The notes: generated by a model not told the origin, from the letters alone. A DNA stretch of 22,055 nucleotides from an uncultured Alphaproteobacteria bacterium (GCA_937124505.1 CAKZKV010000094.1:1-22055), one strand, 5' to 3'; positions 6,801 through 14,571 are shown, counted from the stretch's first letter. Translations and numbers: made by a program.

Positions 6801-7442
6801 ATGCTGTATGTTCTGAAACACCGCTGTTCTGGTCTTTTTGTGCTTATGGGGATGGTGTTTCTCCTTGGTGGTTGCCTGAACAAGGAATGGAAGCTGCCTG
6901 AATTTACCTCGCTTCAATCAACGGACCGCACAGACTGGACCCATTTGCGCCGTGCCAACTATGCGGCGGCTGATGTCTTATATCAGGGATCAAAGCCGAA
7001 ACTGAATAAATTTCACAGGGTCGAACTGATCAAATTGAATAATCTGGGGGAACCTATCGCCGAAGGAACGGCCCCGATTGCCTGGCTGGTGCCGCAGCAA
7101 GTGGGAAACCGACTGGCGCAGCTTGGCTTACCTGTGGAGCAGATCCAAAAAGCCCCGTTAAATGCCGCCGATAAAAGAGCAGATGGCACGTTACCGCTAC
7201 AACTGACCGAAAAGTATAGCGGAACAAAATATTCGACCAAGCGCGAGGCAGGGCATCTGTACGTTGAAGGAGATTATGCCTATATGCAGGACGAAATCCT
7301 GATAGCGCTGCGCCTGATCGACGGACGTACAAATATGATCCTGTCCAGCATTGAGTATGATCTGGATGTGGACGCCAATATGTTTGTTTTGCTGGATCCG
7401 GCCAAAGGCGATCGTATCTTCAGCACCGGCTGGATGCGATAA
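6801..7442 (+). CDS. FlgO-like lipoprotein
   Basis: 213 aa with signal peptide and lipobox LLGGC, Cys25. The mature region resembles the FlgO domain (PF17680): an ANYAAADVLYQG helix, a central strand-helix (LVPQQVGNRLAQLGLPVEQI, ~95-114) and a C-terminal GDYAYMQDEILIALRLIDGRTNMILSSIEYDL segment, where FlgO has its strand pair describing a ligand or partner surface. FlgO in Vibrio is an outer-membrane lipoprotein needed for normal motility and flagellar stability. I rely on pattern resemblance only, so the family call is moderate. It is cotranscribed with the preceding lipoprotein gene; no flagellar genes are in the window. The MITE copy 2 begins 23 bases after its stop. Confidence 0.6.
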   Translation: MLYVLKHRCSGLFVLMGMVFLLGGCLNKEWKLPEFTSLQSTDRTDWTHLRRANYAAADVLYQGSKPKLNKFHRVELIKLNNLGEPIAEGTAPIAWLVPQQVGNRLAQLGLPVEQIQKAPLNAADKRADGTLPLQLTEKYSGTKYSTKREAGHLYVEGDYAYMQDEILIALRLIDGRTNMILSSIEYDLDVDANMFVLLDPAKGDRIFSTGWMR

Positions 7443-7464
7443 AGCTTAAGTTCATATTCAAGAA

Positions 7465-7606
7465 TATAGTGATTCCAAATAAGAATTGGACACTTTTCAA
7501 ATTCGTCATTGCACGGCTTTGTCCGTGCAATCCATGGATCACACGCATAAAGCGTGTGATGACGAAACGGGGCATGTGTCTAATTCTTAAGCAGAACAAC
7601 TATATA
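7465..7606. mobile_element. MITE-like element, copy 2 (inverse of copy 1)
   Basis: Identical over 142 bp to the reverse complement of 1829-1970; identity stops abruptly on both sides at TA dinucleotides. It contains the composite palindrome at 7502-7565. Complete identity of a noncoding repeat suggests recent transposition or gene conversion between the two copies. Confidence 0.7.
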
Positions 7607-7649
7607 TCTTTTCTCTCCAATCTAATGATATTAGAAATCAAGGCAATTT

Positions 7650-7678
7650 TTGCCTTCCATGTCTTTCTGTGCTATCAT
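7650..7678 (+). promoter_or_regulatory. Predicted promoter of the 253-aa protein gene
   Basis: TTGCCT (7650-7655) is 17 bases from TATCAT (7673-7678). The -35 box lies in the right arm of a short AAGGCAA/TTGCCTT inverted repeat (7640-7656), a possible operator. Confidence 0.45.
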
Positions 7679-7716
7679 TCTTTTTATATTAACTATAGGA
7701 GCGGAGTGTAAAAAGT

Positions 7717-8478
7717 ATGGGTGGTCTATCGGACGTAATGAATGGTGCGATTGGCATAATGGAAAAGCTTTCCCCTGCATACTGGGGAGAACAGGCAGCC
7801 AAGGCTCAAATTCCAGAACCTACGCAGCAGGCCGGGTTGGTGGAGGCATATGTCGAAGCTATAGATCAGTATGATGGGGATACCTTATCAGACTGCATAG
7901 CAAAGAGGGCACAAGAATGTGATATCAACTCTATCCAGGCTGCAGGAGAAGTTGTTTTTGATGGTGCTAAAAGCCTTGTTGATCGGAGTGTAAACATTGG
8001 TGGAAACGCAGCGGGAGCAGCCGGCTTTGTGGGAGTAAGTCCCACAGCGCCGGTAAGTTTTCTTGCTGGCGGTATAAGTGGCATGAATGCGCACAAAGGT
8101 CTGATCGAAACTCTGGCCAAGCGTGATGTTCCCGGGTTTGAGGCCAAAGCAACAGGGCAGTGGAGTGTTCATGTCGATGCGACAGATGATATGGATCCAA
8201 CCGTGTACACACATGCTTATACGACCAACGCCAATGAAGAGGCGATGCATGAGGCTGCTGAGGGACTGAAACAAAAAGCTCTGGCAGATGTATACGCCTA
8301 TAAGCATGAACACGGAGAGGATGGCTACCAGAGAGAACTGGAAAGGCAGGCCTCAAACATGGATGCATATGTTGTGGAAGATATGGCTCTCGCGGCACAG
8401 GCGCACGAAGCGCAAACTAAGGGTATTGAAGAACAGCGTATTATAGAAAGAAATACCTCTCCCTTTCAAGTGCATTAA
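7717..8478 (+). CDS. Unrecognised 253-aa protein
   Basis: I do not recognise the family. There is no signal peptide. The N-terminal ~90 residues look helical and contain two Cys (60, 68). Residues ~91-125 are Gly/Ala-rich and weakly hydrophobic (NIGGNAAGAAGFVGV...SFLAGGISGMNAHKG), a possible membrane-active or flexible hinge segment. The last ~80 residues are Ala/Glu-rich and probably a coiled helix. AGGAG and GGAG lie 10-16 bases before the ATG. It is a single-gene unit next to MITE copy 2, with its own predicted promoter. A secreted substrate without a classical signal is possible, but nothing in the sequence proves it. The frame is intact and long, and has no better-supported competitor. 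Confidence 0.65.
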   Translation: MGGLSDVMNGAIGIMEKLSPAYWGEQAAKAQIPEPTQQAGLVEAYVEAIDQYDGDTLSDCIAKRAQECDINSIQAAGEVVFDGAKSLVDRSVNIGGNAAGAAGFVGVSPTAPVSFLAGGISGMNAHKGLIETLAKRDVPGFEAKATGQWSVHVDATDDMDPTVYTHAYTTNANEEAMHEAAEGLKQKALADVYAYKHEHGEDGYQRELERQASNMDAYVVEDMALAAQAHEAQTKGIEEQRIIERNTSPFQVH

Positions 8479-8525
8479 TTAGTCCTCAGGTGCAGGATGT
8501 TCCTATAACACTTTCCAGAGTTTGA

Positions 8526-9209
8526 TTACCGCGTCATCAGGACGTGTACGTAATGCAGGGAGCCATCAACAGCGCACTCAACACAGGCTTTTAAGGCGGG
8601 GGTCTTTGTGAAACTGCCTGTATTCACGGTATTGGGTGTGGAGCTGAATTGTGTGCCGTCATCAAAACGCCCGGCTGCGCCTTCATTGACGCAGGTACTG
8701 GTATCCTGTGGCTGTGTGGAGTACCCAAGAGATCTGTTGACGAGGTCGCAAAATGCGCTCGTCACATTTGGCAAAACGGCAATCAATTCAGCTTCATCAG
8801 ACCCTACGTCAGGCATACTGGTTCCTCCATAAAACTCCCATTCTGACCCGTCATTCACACTGTCAGGAGAGAGCCGGTAAGTCGCGCCGCCGCCTGATGG
8901 GCTGAAAATCTGGCGTCCGGGTGTATCTGTGATATCTCCATAATCACTATGGGCATCGGGGTGTGCAAAACGGATATCTGTCTCGCTGAATCCATTATCA
9001 AAGACAAAACGAACGGCGTTTTCCATTTCTGCGGTGTGTTGTTTGATCTGGGAAAAGCGAATCGACATTGTTTCTTCATCAATATTTTCATTCCCGCTTT
9101 GTGATGACATCTGGATGGCTACGGTCAGAATACCCATCAGAAAAATGGCAATCAGGATGAAAAAAAGGACGTTGCCGGATTGGGGGGAGGGCTTTGGAAT
9201 GGGGAGCAT
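8526..9209 (-). CDS. Prepilin-like membrane-anchored protein
   Basis: 227 aa. The N-terminus PKPSPQSGNVLFFILIAIFLMGILTVAIQMSSQSG has a short polar leader and one hydrophobic helix of ~20 residues, the layout of type IV prepilin-like or pseudopilin proteins, but there is no clear GFxxxE cleavage site. The rest is a soluble, Asp/Ser/Thr-rich domain with four cysteines near the C-terminus (AFC, STCVN, KACVECA), likely disulfide-bonded outside the membrane. The start at 9209 lies 10 bases after the stop of the carboxypeptidase gene, so the two probably share an operon. AGG is the only weak ribosome binding site. Exact role unknown. Confidence 0.6.
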   Translation of the reverse strand: MLPIPKPSPQSGNVLFFILIAIFLMGILTVAIQMSSQSGNENIDEETMSIRFSQIKQHTAEMENAVRFVFDNGFSETDIRFAHPDAHSDYGDITDTPGRQIFSPSGGGATYRLSPDSVNDGSEWEFYGGTSMPDVGSDEAELIAVLPNVTSAFCDLVNRSLGYSTQPQDTSTCVNEGAAGRFDDGTQFSSTPNTVNTGSFTKTPALKACVECAVDGSLHYVHVLMTR

Positions 9210-9219
9210 AACGAAAAAC

Positions 9220-10680
9220 CTAATTTGTTTGTGGTTCTACGACCAGACAGTCTGGATAAAGGACGCAGGCAGCCTGCGCATCCTGTTGTGAAAAGCCGCT
9301 GAGCCAGGCACGGTAAATCCATCCGCCTCTCCCCTCAAACGGGGCGATGAACGGATAGGCATATTGAAGATTGCCCGGTAGTTTTTTATGGGCTTTTTGC
9401 AGGATCAGGTCTGTTGCGTTTCGGTCTGAATAGGCACCAATCTGGATGCTCCAACGCTGCTCTGGCTGGCTCAGGGAGTTTTTTTGTAATCCGTGCATTT
9501 TGAGTGTTCCAAGAACCTGCGTCTGGTCAGGCGTCAGAGAGTCTTTAAGGGCGGCTTCCTGTTCTGCGGCCTGAGTGTTCTCATGTGCAGGGGGCGTTTG
9601 AAAGCTCAGCATTTGCATGTGTGCTTCCACTGTTTTTTGTGCAACGTCAGAACGGGTTACTTTATACTGCTCAGCAACAGGGGGTGCCTGAGGCTCTGGT
9701 TTAGAGACGTGCTGTATTTGTCTTGGCTTTGCTTCCAGGAGGGTTTGTGCCAATTGTGACATGCTCGCCTTCGGCGGCGCGTCCGCAACGACCGGTTCTG
9801 TCTGTGCTACGCGTTTTGGATTAGGGCTGGGAAGCATTGGTTTTGTATTCTGTACGTTTTGAATTTTCTGGAACCCTGCATCCAGAAGTTCTCTCATGTG
9901 GGCATTGCGGCTTTTAGATGTTCTGCCGCCAAAGACAACGCCGATCAGACGTGTATTTCCACGTTTGGCGGAAGCCAGGAGGTTAAAACCGGAGGCCTGT
10001 ATGTAGCCTGTTTTAATGCCGTCCATGCCGTCATATTCACCCAGTAAATGATTATGATTTTTGTATGTATTGCCCCGATAGGTGAAGGACTTTCGTGAGA
10101 AGTACCTGTAATAGCGTGGTTGTATGGAAATCAGGTAACGCGCCATCTTTGCCATGTCGCGGGCCGTTGTGACCTGCTTTGGGTGATGCAGGCCGGAGGC
10201 ATTGATAAAACGCGTTCTGTTCATGCCGAGAGAGCGTGCTTTCTTGTTCATCATCAATGCGAATCTCTGTTCGGTTTTACCGAGTTTTTCCGCAACTGCC
10301 ACGGCAATATCATTGGCGGATTTTGTCACAAGCGCATAAATCGCATCCTGTACGCGGATAGAAGACCCCGGCGGCAGATTCAATTTGCTGGGAACCATGC
10401 TGGCGGCATGCCGCGAAATATAAATGCGGTCACCCAGTTTTAATCGTCCACTGTCCAGTGCGTCAAAAAGCATCAGCAAGGTCATCACTTTTGTGAGCGA
10501 TGCCGGGTGCAGCATTTTATCTGCATTACTTTGATGCAGGATCACGCCTGTATTGGCATCCATCACCAGTGAGGCGTACTTATCATTTGCAATCGCGGTC
10601 GTGACGGACAAGGAAAGCAATATAAGAAGCAGGCACAAACATCTGGCGAAAAAATGTGATGTTTTGTGGAATAAAACCAT
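9220..10680 (-). CDS. D-alanyl-D-alanine carboxypeptidase with SPOR domain
   Basis: A penicillin-binding protein of peptidase family S11 that trims the terminal D-Ala of peptidoglycan pentapeptides in the periplasm. With the start at 10680 (486 aa) the signal peptide is MVLFHKTSHFFARCLCLLLILLSLSVTTAIA. Catalytic motifs are all present: SLTK (Ser61, Lys64), SAN (121-123) and KTG (223-225). The usual PBP5 C-terminal domain is absent. A ~100-residue Pro/Gln-rich linker leads to a C-terminal SPOR domain (~408-486, RWSIQIGAYSDR...), which binds denuded glycan and targets proteins to the division septum. An in-frame ATG at 10716 would lengthen the n-region and has AAGG only one base upstream, so I prefer 10680, though neither start has a good ribosome binding site. 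Confidence 0.92.
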   Translation of the reverse strand: MVLFHKTSHFFARCLCLLLILLSLSVTTAIANDKYASLVMDANTGVILHQSNADKMLHPASLTKVMTLLMLFDALDSGRLKLGDRIYISRHAASMVPSKLNLPPGSSIRVQDAIYALVTKSANDIAVAVAEKLGKTEQRFALMMNKKARSLGMNRTRFINASGLHHPKQVTTARDMAKMARYLISIQPRYYRYFSRKSFTYRGNTYKNHNHLLGEYDGMDGIKTGYIQASGFNLLASAKRGNTRLIGVVFGGRTSKSRNAHMRELLDAGFQKIQNVQNTKPMLPSPNPKRVAQTEPVVADAPPKASMSQLAQTLLEAKPRQIQHVSKPEPQAPPVAEQYKVTRSDVAQKTVEAHMQMLSFQTPPAHENTQAAEQEAALKDSLTPDQTQVLGTLKMHGLQKNSLSQPEQRWSIQIGAYSDRNATDLILQKAHKKLPGNLQYAYPFIAPFEGRGGWIYRAWLSGFSQQDAQAACVLYPDCLVVEPQTN

Positions 10681-10749
10681 ATCCAATTTTAACAGATAAT
10701 CAGGGGCGAATGCCATGCCTTACTGGTGTATGCCCAATAAAGTTTTTTG

Positions 10750-10778
10750 TTGCAATGCAAAAAACAATGCTCTATATT
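10750..10778 (+). promoter_or_regulatory. Phasin promoter with PhaR-type operator
   Basis: TTGCAA (10750-10755) is 17 bases from TATATT (10773-10778). The -35 box is the left half of the palindrome TTGC-AAT-GCAA (10750-10760). PhaR repressors of alphaproteobacteria are known to bind TGC-N3/4-GCA sites at phasin and PHA promoters, so this is a plausible PhaR site. phaR is not in the window. Confidence 0.5.
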
Positions 10779-10847
10779 AATTTTTGTACAGAAAAACAGA
10801 GTATTTTGAAATAAATAAGATATAATTTCTTTTAAGGAATCGATATC

Positions 10848-11456
10848 ATGGCCAGACAAGAAACAAAGAAAACAGTCAAAAAAAATGTGGCACCTGCTAC
10901 AAAGAAGACGAAAACTGAAAGTAGCAGGAAGACAACTGTACAGAGGTCAAAACCCAGTACCACGAAAAAAAATGTTGCCCGACTAGTTGAAGAGAAAAAA
11001 GCTCCTGAATCTGTCAAGGCAACAACAACCATTTCACCCCCTCAAAGCACCATCTTTAACTGGAAGGAGATAATGATGAACATGAACCACACAAAAAACT
11101 TTGAAAAAATGTCACAAGACGCCGCAAATATCAGCAAAGAAACAATGGAAGCCTGCCAAAAGTCTGCATCTATCCTTGCGAAAAACAGCCAGGACTGTAT
11201 GACAACATATATGAACATGATGCAGTCAACGGCTATGAAACAAAGCCAGCTGATGAAAGACATGCTTGGCAAGAAAACCATCAATGAAATGAGCGAAACG
11301 CTGCAATCCGCTTCTCAGGACAGCTTTAACGAGATGATGGAAAATATGTCCAAACTCTCTGAGCAATCTATTAAAGCCGTGATGGACAGTTATGAGCCTC
11401 TGAATAATCAACTGAATAAAGTGGCCAAAAAAGCATCTGAAAACATTGCTGCCTGA
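10848..11456 (+). CDS. Phasin with basic N-terminal tail
   Basis: 202 aa. Residues ~75-202 are a Met/Gln/Ser-rich amphipathic helical region of the Phasin_2 type (NFEKMSQDAANISKETMEAC...), which coats polyhydroxyalkanoate granules. Residues 1-60 are a Lys/Thr/Ser-rich, disordered, strongly basic tail resembling the histone-like tail of Pseudomonas PhaF, but placed at the N-terminus rather than the C-terminus. AAGGA nine bases before the ATG supports 10848. A second strong site, AAGGAG at 11064-11069, precedes in-frame ATGs at 11073 and 11076 and could yield a ~126-aa phasin without the tail. A terminator follows at 11479. Function as a PHA-granule protein is a family-level inference. Confidence 0.82.
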   Translation: MARQETKKTVKKNVAPATKKTKTESSRKTTVQRSKPSTTKKNVARLVEEKKAPESVKATTTISPPQSTIFNWKEIMMNMNHTKNFEKMSQDAANISKETMEACQKSASILAKNSQDCMTTYMNMMQSTAMKQSQLMKDMLGKKTINEMSETLQSASQDSFNEMMENMSKLSEQSIKAVMDSYEPLNNQLNKVAKKASENIAA

Positions 11457-11478
11457 TAAAATTCAAAAAGAATACATA

Positions 11479-11510
11479 AAAACGCCGGTTTAAGACCGGC
11501 GTTTTTTTTA
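11479..11510. terminator. Bidirectional intrinsic terminator
   Basis: aaaACGCCGGT-ttaag-ACCGGCGT followed by a T run on the plus strand, and a T run on the minus strand as well. It ends the phasin transcript and, from the other side, the mutL operon whose last stop is at 11531. Confidence 0.9.
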
Positions 11511-11530
11511 TATGCAGCATTTCCAGATGA

Positions 11531-12103
11531 TTAAATTCGCAAGGCGCCTTTCAGGGTGCGCAGGGCTTCTTCTTCAGACGGGCTGATATTCAATACATGT
11601 TCCAGTGAGAATTCGTATTTTCTGACAAACGCATCCCACTTTTTCTGCCAGATGCGGATTTTGGTATAGATATTGTTCAGGAAGTCCTCGTCTTCCTCTA
11701 TTTCCCGATAGGCCATGGCAACGGTTTCCGCGACTTCAAAAAGGCTTTCCTTTAAATCATTGAGCTGTTTGGCGTCAACTTCCATGGACAAAAGATACAT
11801 GATGGATTCGCATTCTTTTGGAACGTCTTCAAGGTTGCTTTCCCATTTGTCCCATTCTTCATATAAGGCAACGGTTTTTTCCATGATGCTCTGTGTGAAT
11901 TCTGATTTCAGGACATCTTCACCATAAGAGAGAATGACACTCTCCAGAGCTTTTTGTTCCAGTTCATCTGATTCATCGCCGCCTGTCTGGTCGCTCTGGC
12001 TCATCCAATAGCCAATGCGGTAAGGGAGGCGTATGATTTTCCGGAGCAGGTCTTCGTCCAGTGTCAAGTCTTCGATTCTAATGCTATCTAATGCTTTATT
12101 CAT
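11531..12103 (-). CDS. Unrecognised acidic helical protein downstream of mutL
   Basis: 190 aa, very acidic and almost entirely helical by composition, with no signal peptide or membrane segment. I do not recognise a family. Notable stretches are YRIGYWMSQSD (~28-38), KWESNLEDVPKECESIMYLLSMEVD (~87-111) and a final WQKKWDAFVRKYEFSLEHVLNISPSEEE. It starts 20 bases after the mutL stop and shares the terminator at 11479-11510, so it is probably cotranscribed with mutL. No clear Shine-Dalgarno sequence precedes the ATG, which suggests translational coupling. A role in DNA repair is only suggested by position. Confidence 0.7.
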   Translation of the reverse strand: MNKALDSIRIEDLTLDEDLLRKIIRLPYRIGYWMSQSDQTGGDESDELEQKALESVILSYGEDVLKSEFTQSIMEKTVALYEEWDKWESNLEDVPKECESIMYLLSMEVDAKQLNDLKESLFEVAETVAMAYREIEEDEDFLNNIYTKIRIWQKKWDAFVRKYEFSLEHVLNISPSEEEALRTLKGALRI

Positions 12104-12123
12104 GTTCGCTTAATATAGCAAAG

Positions 12124-13941
12124 TTAGCGCCTTTTAAAAAGCTTTTCGATTTCATTCAGACTTAATTTAATATAAGTCGGGCGACCGTGATTACATTGCC
12201 CGGACAGTGGTGTTTTTTCCATTTCCCGCAGCAAATGATTCATTTCTTCTGCTGTCATGCGCCGCCCGGAGCGAATTGAACCATGGCAGGCTGTGCGTGA
12301 GAGAATGGCGAATATTTTTTCTTCCAGTTTTTGTGTGACGCCGTGTTCTTCTATTTCTTCTGAAATATCCAGTAAAAGCTGTCGGATATTAATTTTTGTT
12401 CCCAAAAGAGCGGGGATCGCTGCCACAGCAATCGCATTCGGCCCGAAGGACTCTATTTCAAGGCCGTAAGTCATGAAATAGTCTTTATGGGACAAAAGTT
12501 CCTGTACCTGAAATTCATCCAGTTCGATAATTTCCGGTGTGAGAAGACCTTGAGAGGCAATCCGTGATTCGGCCTGCTGCGCTTTTAACTTTTCATAGAC
12601 CAGCCGTTCATGGGCGGCGTGCTGATCGATGATGACCATCCCTTCATCTGTTTGCGCGATAATATAATTTTCATGAATTTGCGCCCGTGCCGCCCCGAGC
12701 GGATAGGACGTCTGAGCGTCTGTTCCCGTCTCTTCAACGGGAGAAGGCTCTGCCCTGGCAGAGGGGCTGATGTCCGGGAAAGGTTCATAAAGCGCTTTTG
12801 CATTTTCGGCAAGAAAGCGATTGCCCTGAGACGCATAGGACGCCGGAACGGCGCGGGAGGGGCCGCGTCCAACTGGCAAGGGATTGAAAGACATGGGCGG
12901 ACGGTCGTTTGCCGCCGTTTCGGAGAGGGAGATGCTATGCGCCCCTGCCGCACTGCGCCCGCCATATTCAACCAGAGCATGGCGGATGGTGCTAACCAGA
13001 AGGCCGCGCATATGCGCCGCATCGCGGAACCGGACTTCGGCCTTGGCCGGGTGAACATTCACGTCCACTTCCGTTGGCGGCAGAGTAAAAAACAGGGCGA
13101 CAACCGGGTAACGATCACGTGCCAATACGTCGCTATACGCGCCCTTTAAAGCGCCGAGCAACAGGCGGTCTTTCACGGCGCGGCCATTCACAAACAGGAA
13201 CTGTGACAGGCCGTTGGATTTATTATAGGTCGGGAGCGAGGCCATGCCCTCAATGATAACGTTTTCCCGCTCCGCCCGGATCGGCATGGCGTTGTCAGGG
13301 AAATCACGCCCCAGCAAATGACCAAGGCGGGCGGTCTGTGTTTCAGGTTGCAGATGAAGGCTCTTACGGTCATCAAAGGTCAAAGTGAACCCGATCTGCG
13401 GCGCGGCCATGGCCAGACGGGTGATGGTATCCTTGATCGCCATGCTTTCGCTGCGTTCGGTTTTCAGGAATTTCAGGCGGGCGGGCGTCGCATAAAACAG
13501 ATCGCGCACCTCTATTTTCGTGCCGCTATGCCGCGCGCCGGGTCTGGCAGGGGATTTTTGTCCGCCCTCTGCGGAAATGTCCCACGACTCGCCTGTTTCT
13601 GCAAAGCGCGTGGAAATATGAACTTTACTGACGGACGCAATGGAGGGCAGGGCCTCCCCGCGAAACCCAAGGTGGCGGATATCCAGCAGGTCATCACCCG
13701 GTAGTTTGGAGGTTGCATGCCTGTCAAGGCAGGCCTCCAGTTCCTCGCGGCTCATCCCGCAGCCGTTATCCTGCACACATATATAGGTTTTTCCGCCATC
13801 ACGGATATCGACTGAGATGTGAGTCGCGCCCGCATCAATGGAATTTTCCACCAGTTCCTTGATGGCGGCGGCAGGGCGTTCAATCACCTCCCCCGCCGCG
13901 ATTCTATTGATCAGCGTTTCAGGTAAATGTCGGATTCGCAT
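12124..13941 (-). CDS. mutL: DNA mismatch repair protein MutL
   Basis: 605 aa. The N-terminal GHKL ATPase has Glu29 and Asn33 (KELVENSIDAGA), DNGCGM (58-63) and GFRGEAL (93-99). The linker at ~330-415 is variable. The C-terminal domain carries the endonuclease metal motif DQHA-x2-E-x4-E (439-450) with an ACHG/SGQCNHGRP pair (551-554, 581-588), so this MutL should nick DNA, as expected in bacteria that lack MutH. CNHGRP replaces the CPHGRP of some other groups; I recall this as common in alphaproteobacteria. It couples MutS mismatch recognition to strand excision. It leads a two-gene unit with the acidic protein downstream. The start at 13941 fits the conserved MRIRxLPxxLINRIAAGEV opening. Confidence 0.97.
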   Translation of the reverse strand: MRIRHLPETLINRIAAGEVIERPAAAIKELVENSIDAGATHISVDIRDGGKTYICVQDNGCGMSREELEACLDRHATSKLPGDDLLDIRHLGFRGEALPSIASVSKVHISTRFAETGESWDISAEGGQKSPARPGARHSGTKIEVRDLFYATPARLKFLKTERSESMAIKDTITRLAMAAPQIGFTLTFDDRKSLHLQPETQTARLGHLLGRDFPDNAMPIRAERENVIIEGMASLPTYNKSNGLSQFLFVNGRAVKDRLLLGALKGAYSDVLARDRYPVVALFFTLPPTEVDVNVHPAKAEVRFRDAAHMRGLLVSTIRHALVEYGGRSAAGAHSISLSETAANDRPPMSFNPLPVGRGPSRAVPASYASQGNRFLAENAKALYEPFPDISPSARAEPSPVEETGTDAQTSYPLGAARAQIHENYIIAQTDEGMVIIDQHAAHERLVYEKLKAQQAESRIASQGLLTPEIIELDEFQVQELLSHKDYFMTYGLEIESFGPNAIAVAAIPALLGTKINIRQLLLDISEEIEEHGVTQKLEEKIFAILSRTACHGSIRSGRRMTAEEMNHLLREMEKTPLSGQCNHGRPTYIKLSLNEIEKLFKRR

Positions 13942-13994
13942 GGCGTAAAGTCTAGCACAGCTTGTATGTGTCTGTGCAATGAGACTTTATGTTT

Positions 13995-14330
13995 TTACCG
14001 GTCATTGATGCCGGATAAATGGTTTTTCCCGGAAAGACAGGCCGCGGCCAGAATGACCCATGGAACGCCCACTTGTTCCGCCGCTGGCTTGAGACGGTCG
14101 CATTTCCGCAAAGCCCAGGCAAGGTCGTCCTCCGTCAGGTACGGATTTCGCAAAGCGCGTTGGAAGCAGTTAATTGATTGAATGGCAAAATCAGCAAAGT
14201 CACCATTCAAAGTGCCGCCGCCTCTCACATAGTTATTGTAGGCCTCATCTGTTTCCGCCAGAAGTTTCTCAAGGCGTGAATATTTTTGGACAGATGTGTG
14301 ACTCTCGATCATTATTTGTACAGAAGTCAT
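13995..14330 (-). CDS. Unrecognised small protein
   Basis: 111 aa from the ATG at 14330, which has GGGG about seven bases upstream; an ATG at 14342 and a GTG at 14363 in the same frame are alternatives with weaker sites. The sequence looks mainly helical (RLEKLLAETDEAYNNYVRGGG, DFADFAIQSINCFQRALRNPYLTEDDLAWALRKCDRLKPAAEQ) with two Cys and a hydrophobic end (VPWVILAAACL). I do not recognise the family. It lies head-to-head with fabD and upstream of mutL on the same strand, 54 bases from the mutL start. Confidence 0.6.
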   Translation of the reverse strand: MTSVQIMIESHTSVQKYSRLEKLLAETDEAYNNYVRGGGTLNGDFADFAIQSINCFQRALRNPYLTEDDLAWALRKCDRLKPAAEQVGVPWVILAAACLSGKNHLSGINDR

Positions 14331-14516
14331 AGTATACCCCATTTCTTTTGGTTTTATCGGCACACCTCTATCGGATTGATTTTTCTCAGTCTCCAGAACT
14401 TATATTCTGAAATGCTAATTTAATGGCTTAATGAGTGTATTATTTGTAACATTATTATCCAAAAAATGCAAGGCTTAATGTTTTTTCATATTTTGCTTCA
14501 TGCGCATGTTCTCCAA

Positions 14517-14545
14517 TTGACTCTCCTTATAGAAGATTAGATATT
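14517..14545 (+). promoter_or_regulatory. Predicted fabD promoter
   Basis: TTGACT (14517-14522) is 17 bases from GATATT (14540-14545), about 20 bases before the fabD Shine-Dalgarno. The rest of 14364-14571 is AT-rich with no other feature seen. Confidence 0.45.
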
Positions 14546-14571
14546 TGTAAAAACCTAAAAGGCAAGGAACG

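Noticed and set aside
12610..13704. Plus-strand frames opposite mutL
   Set aside because: Antisense shadows caused by the codon pattern of mutL, with no start signals.
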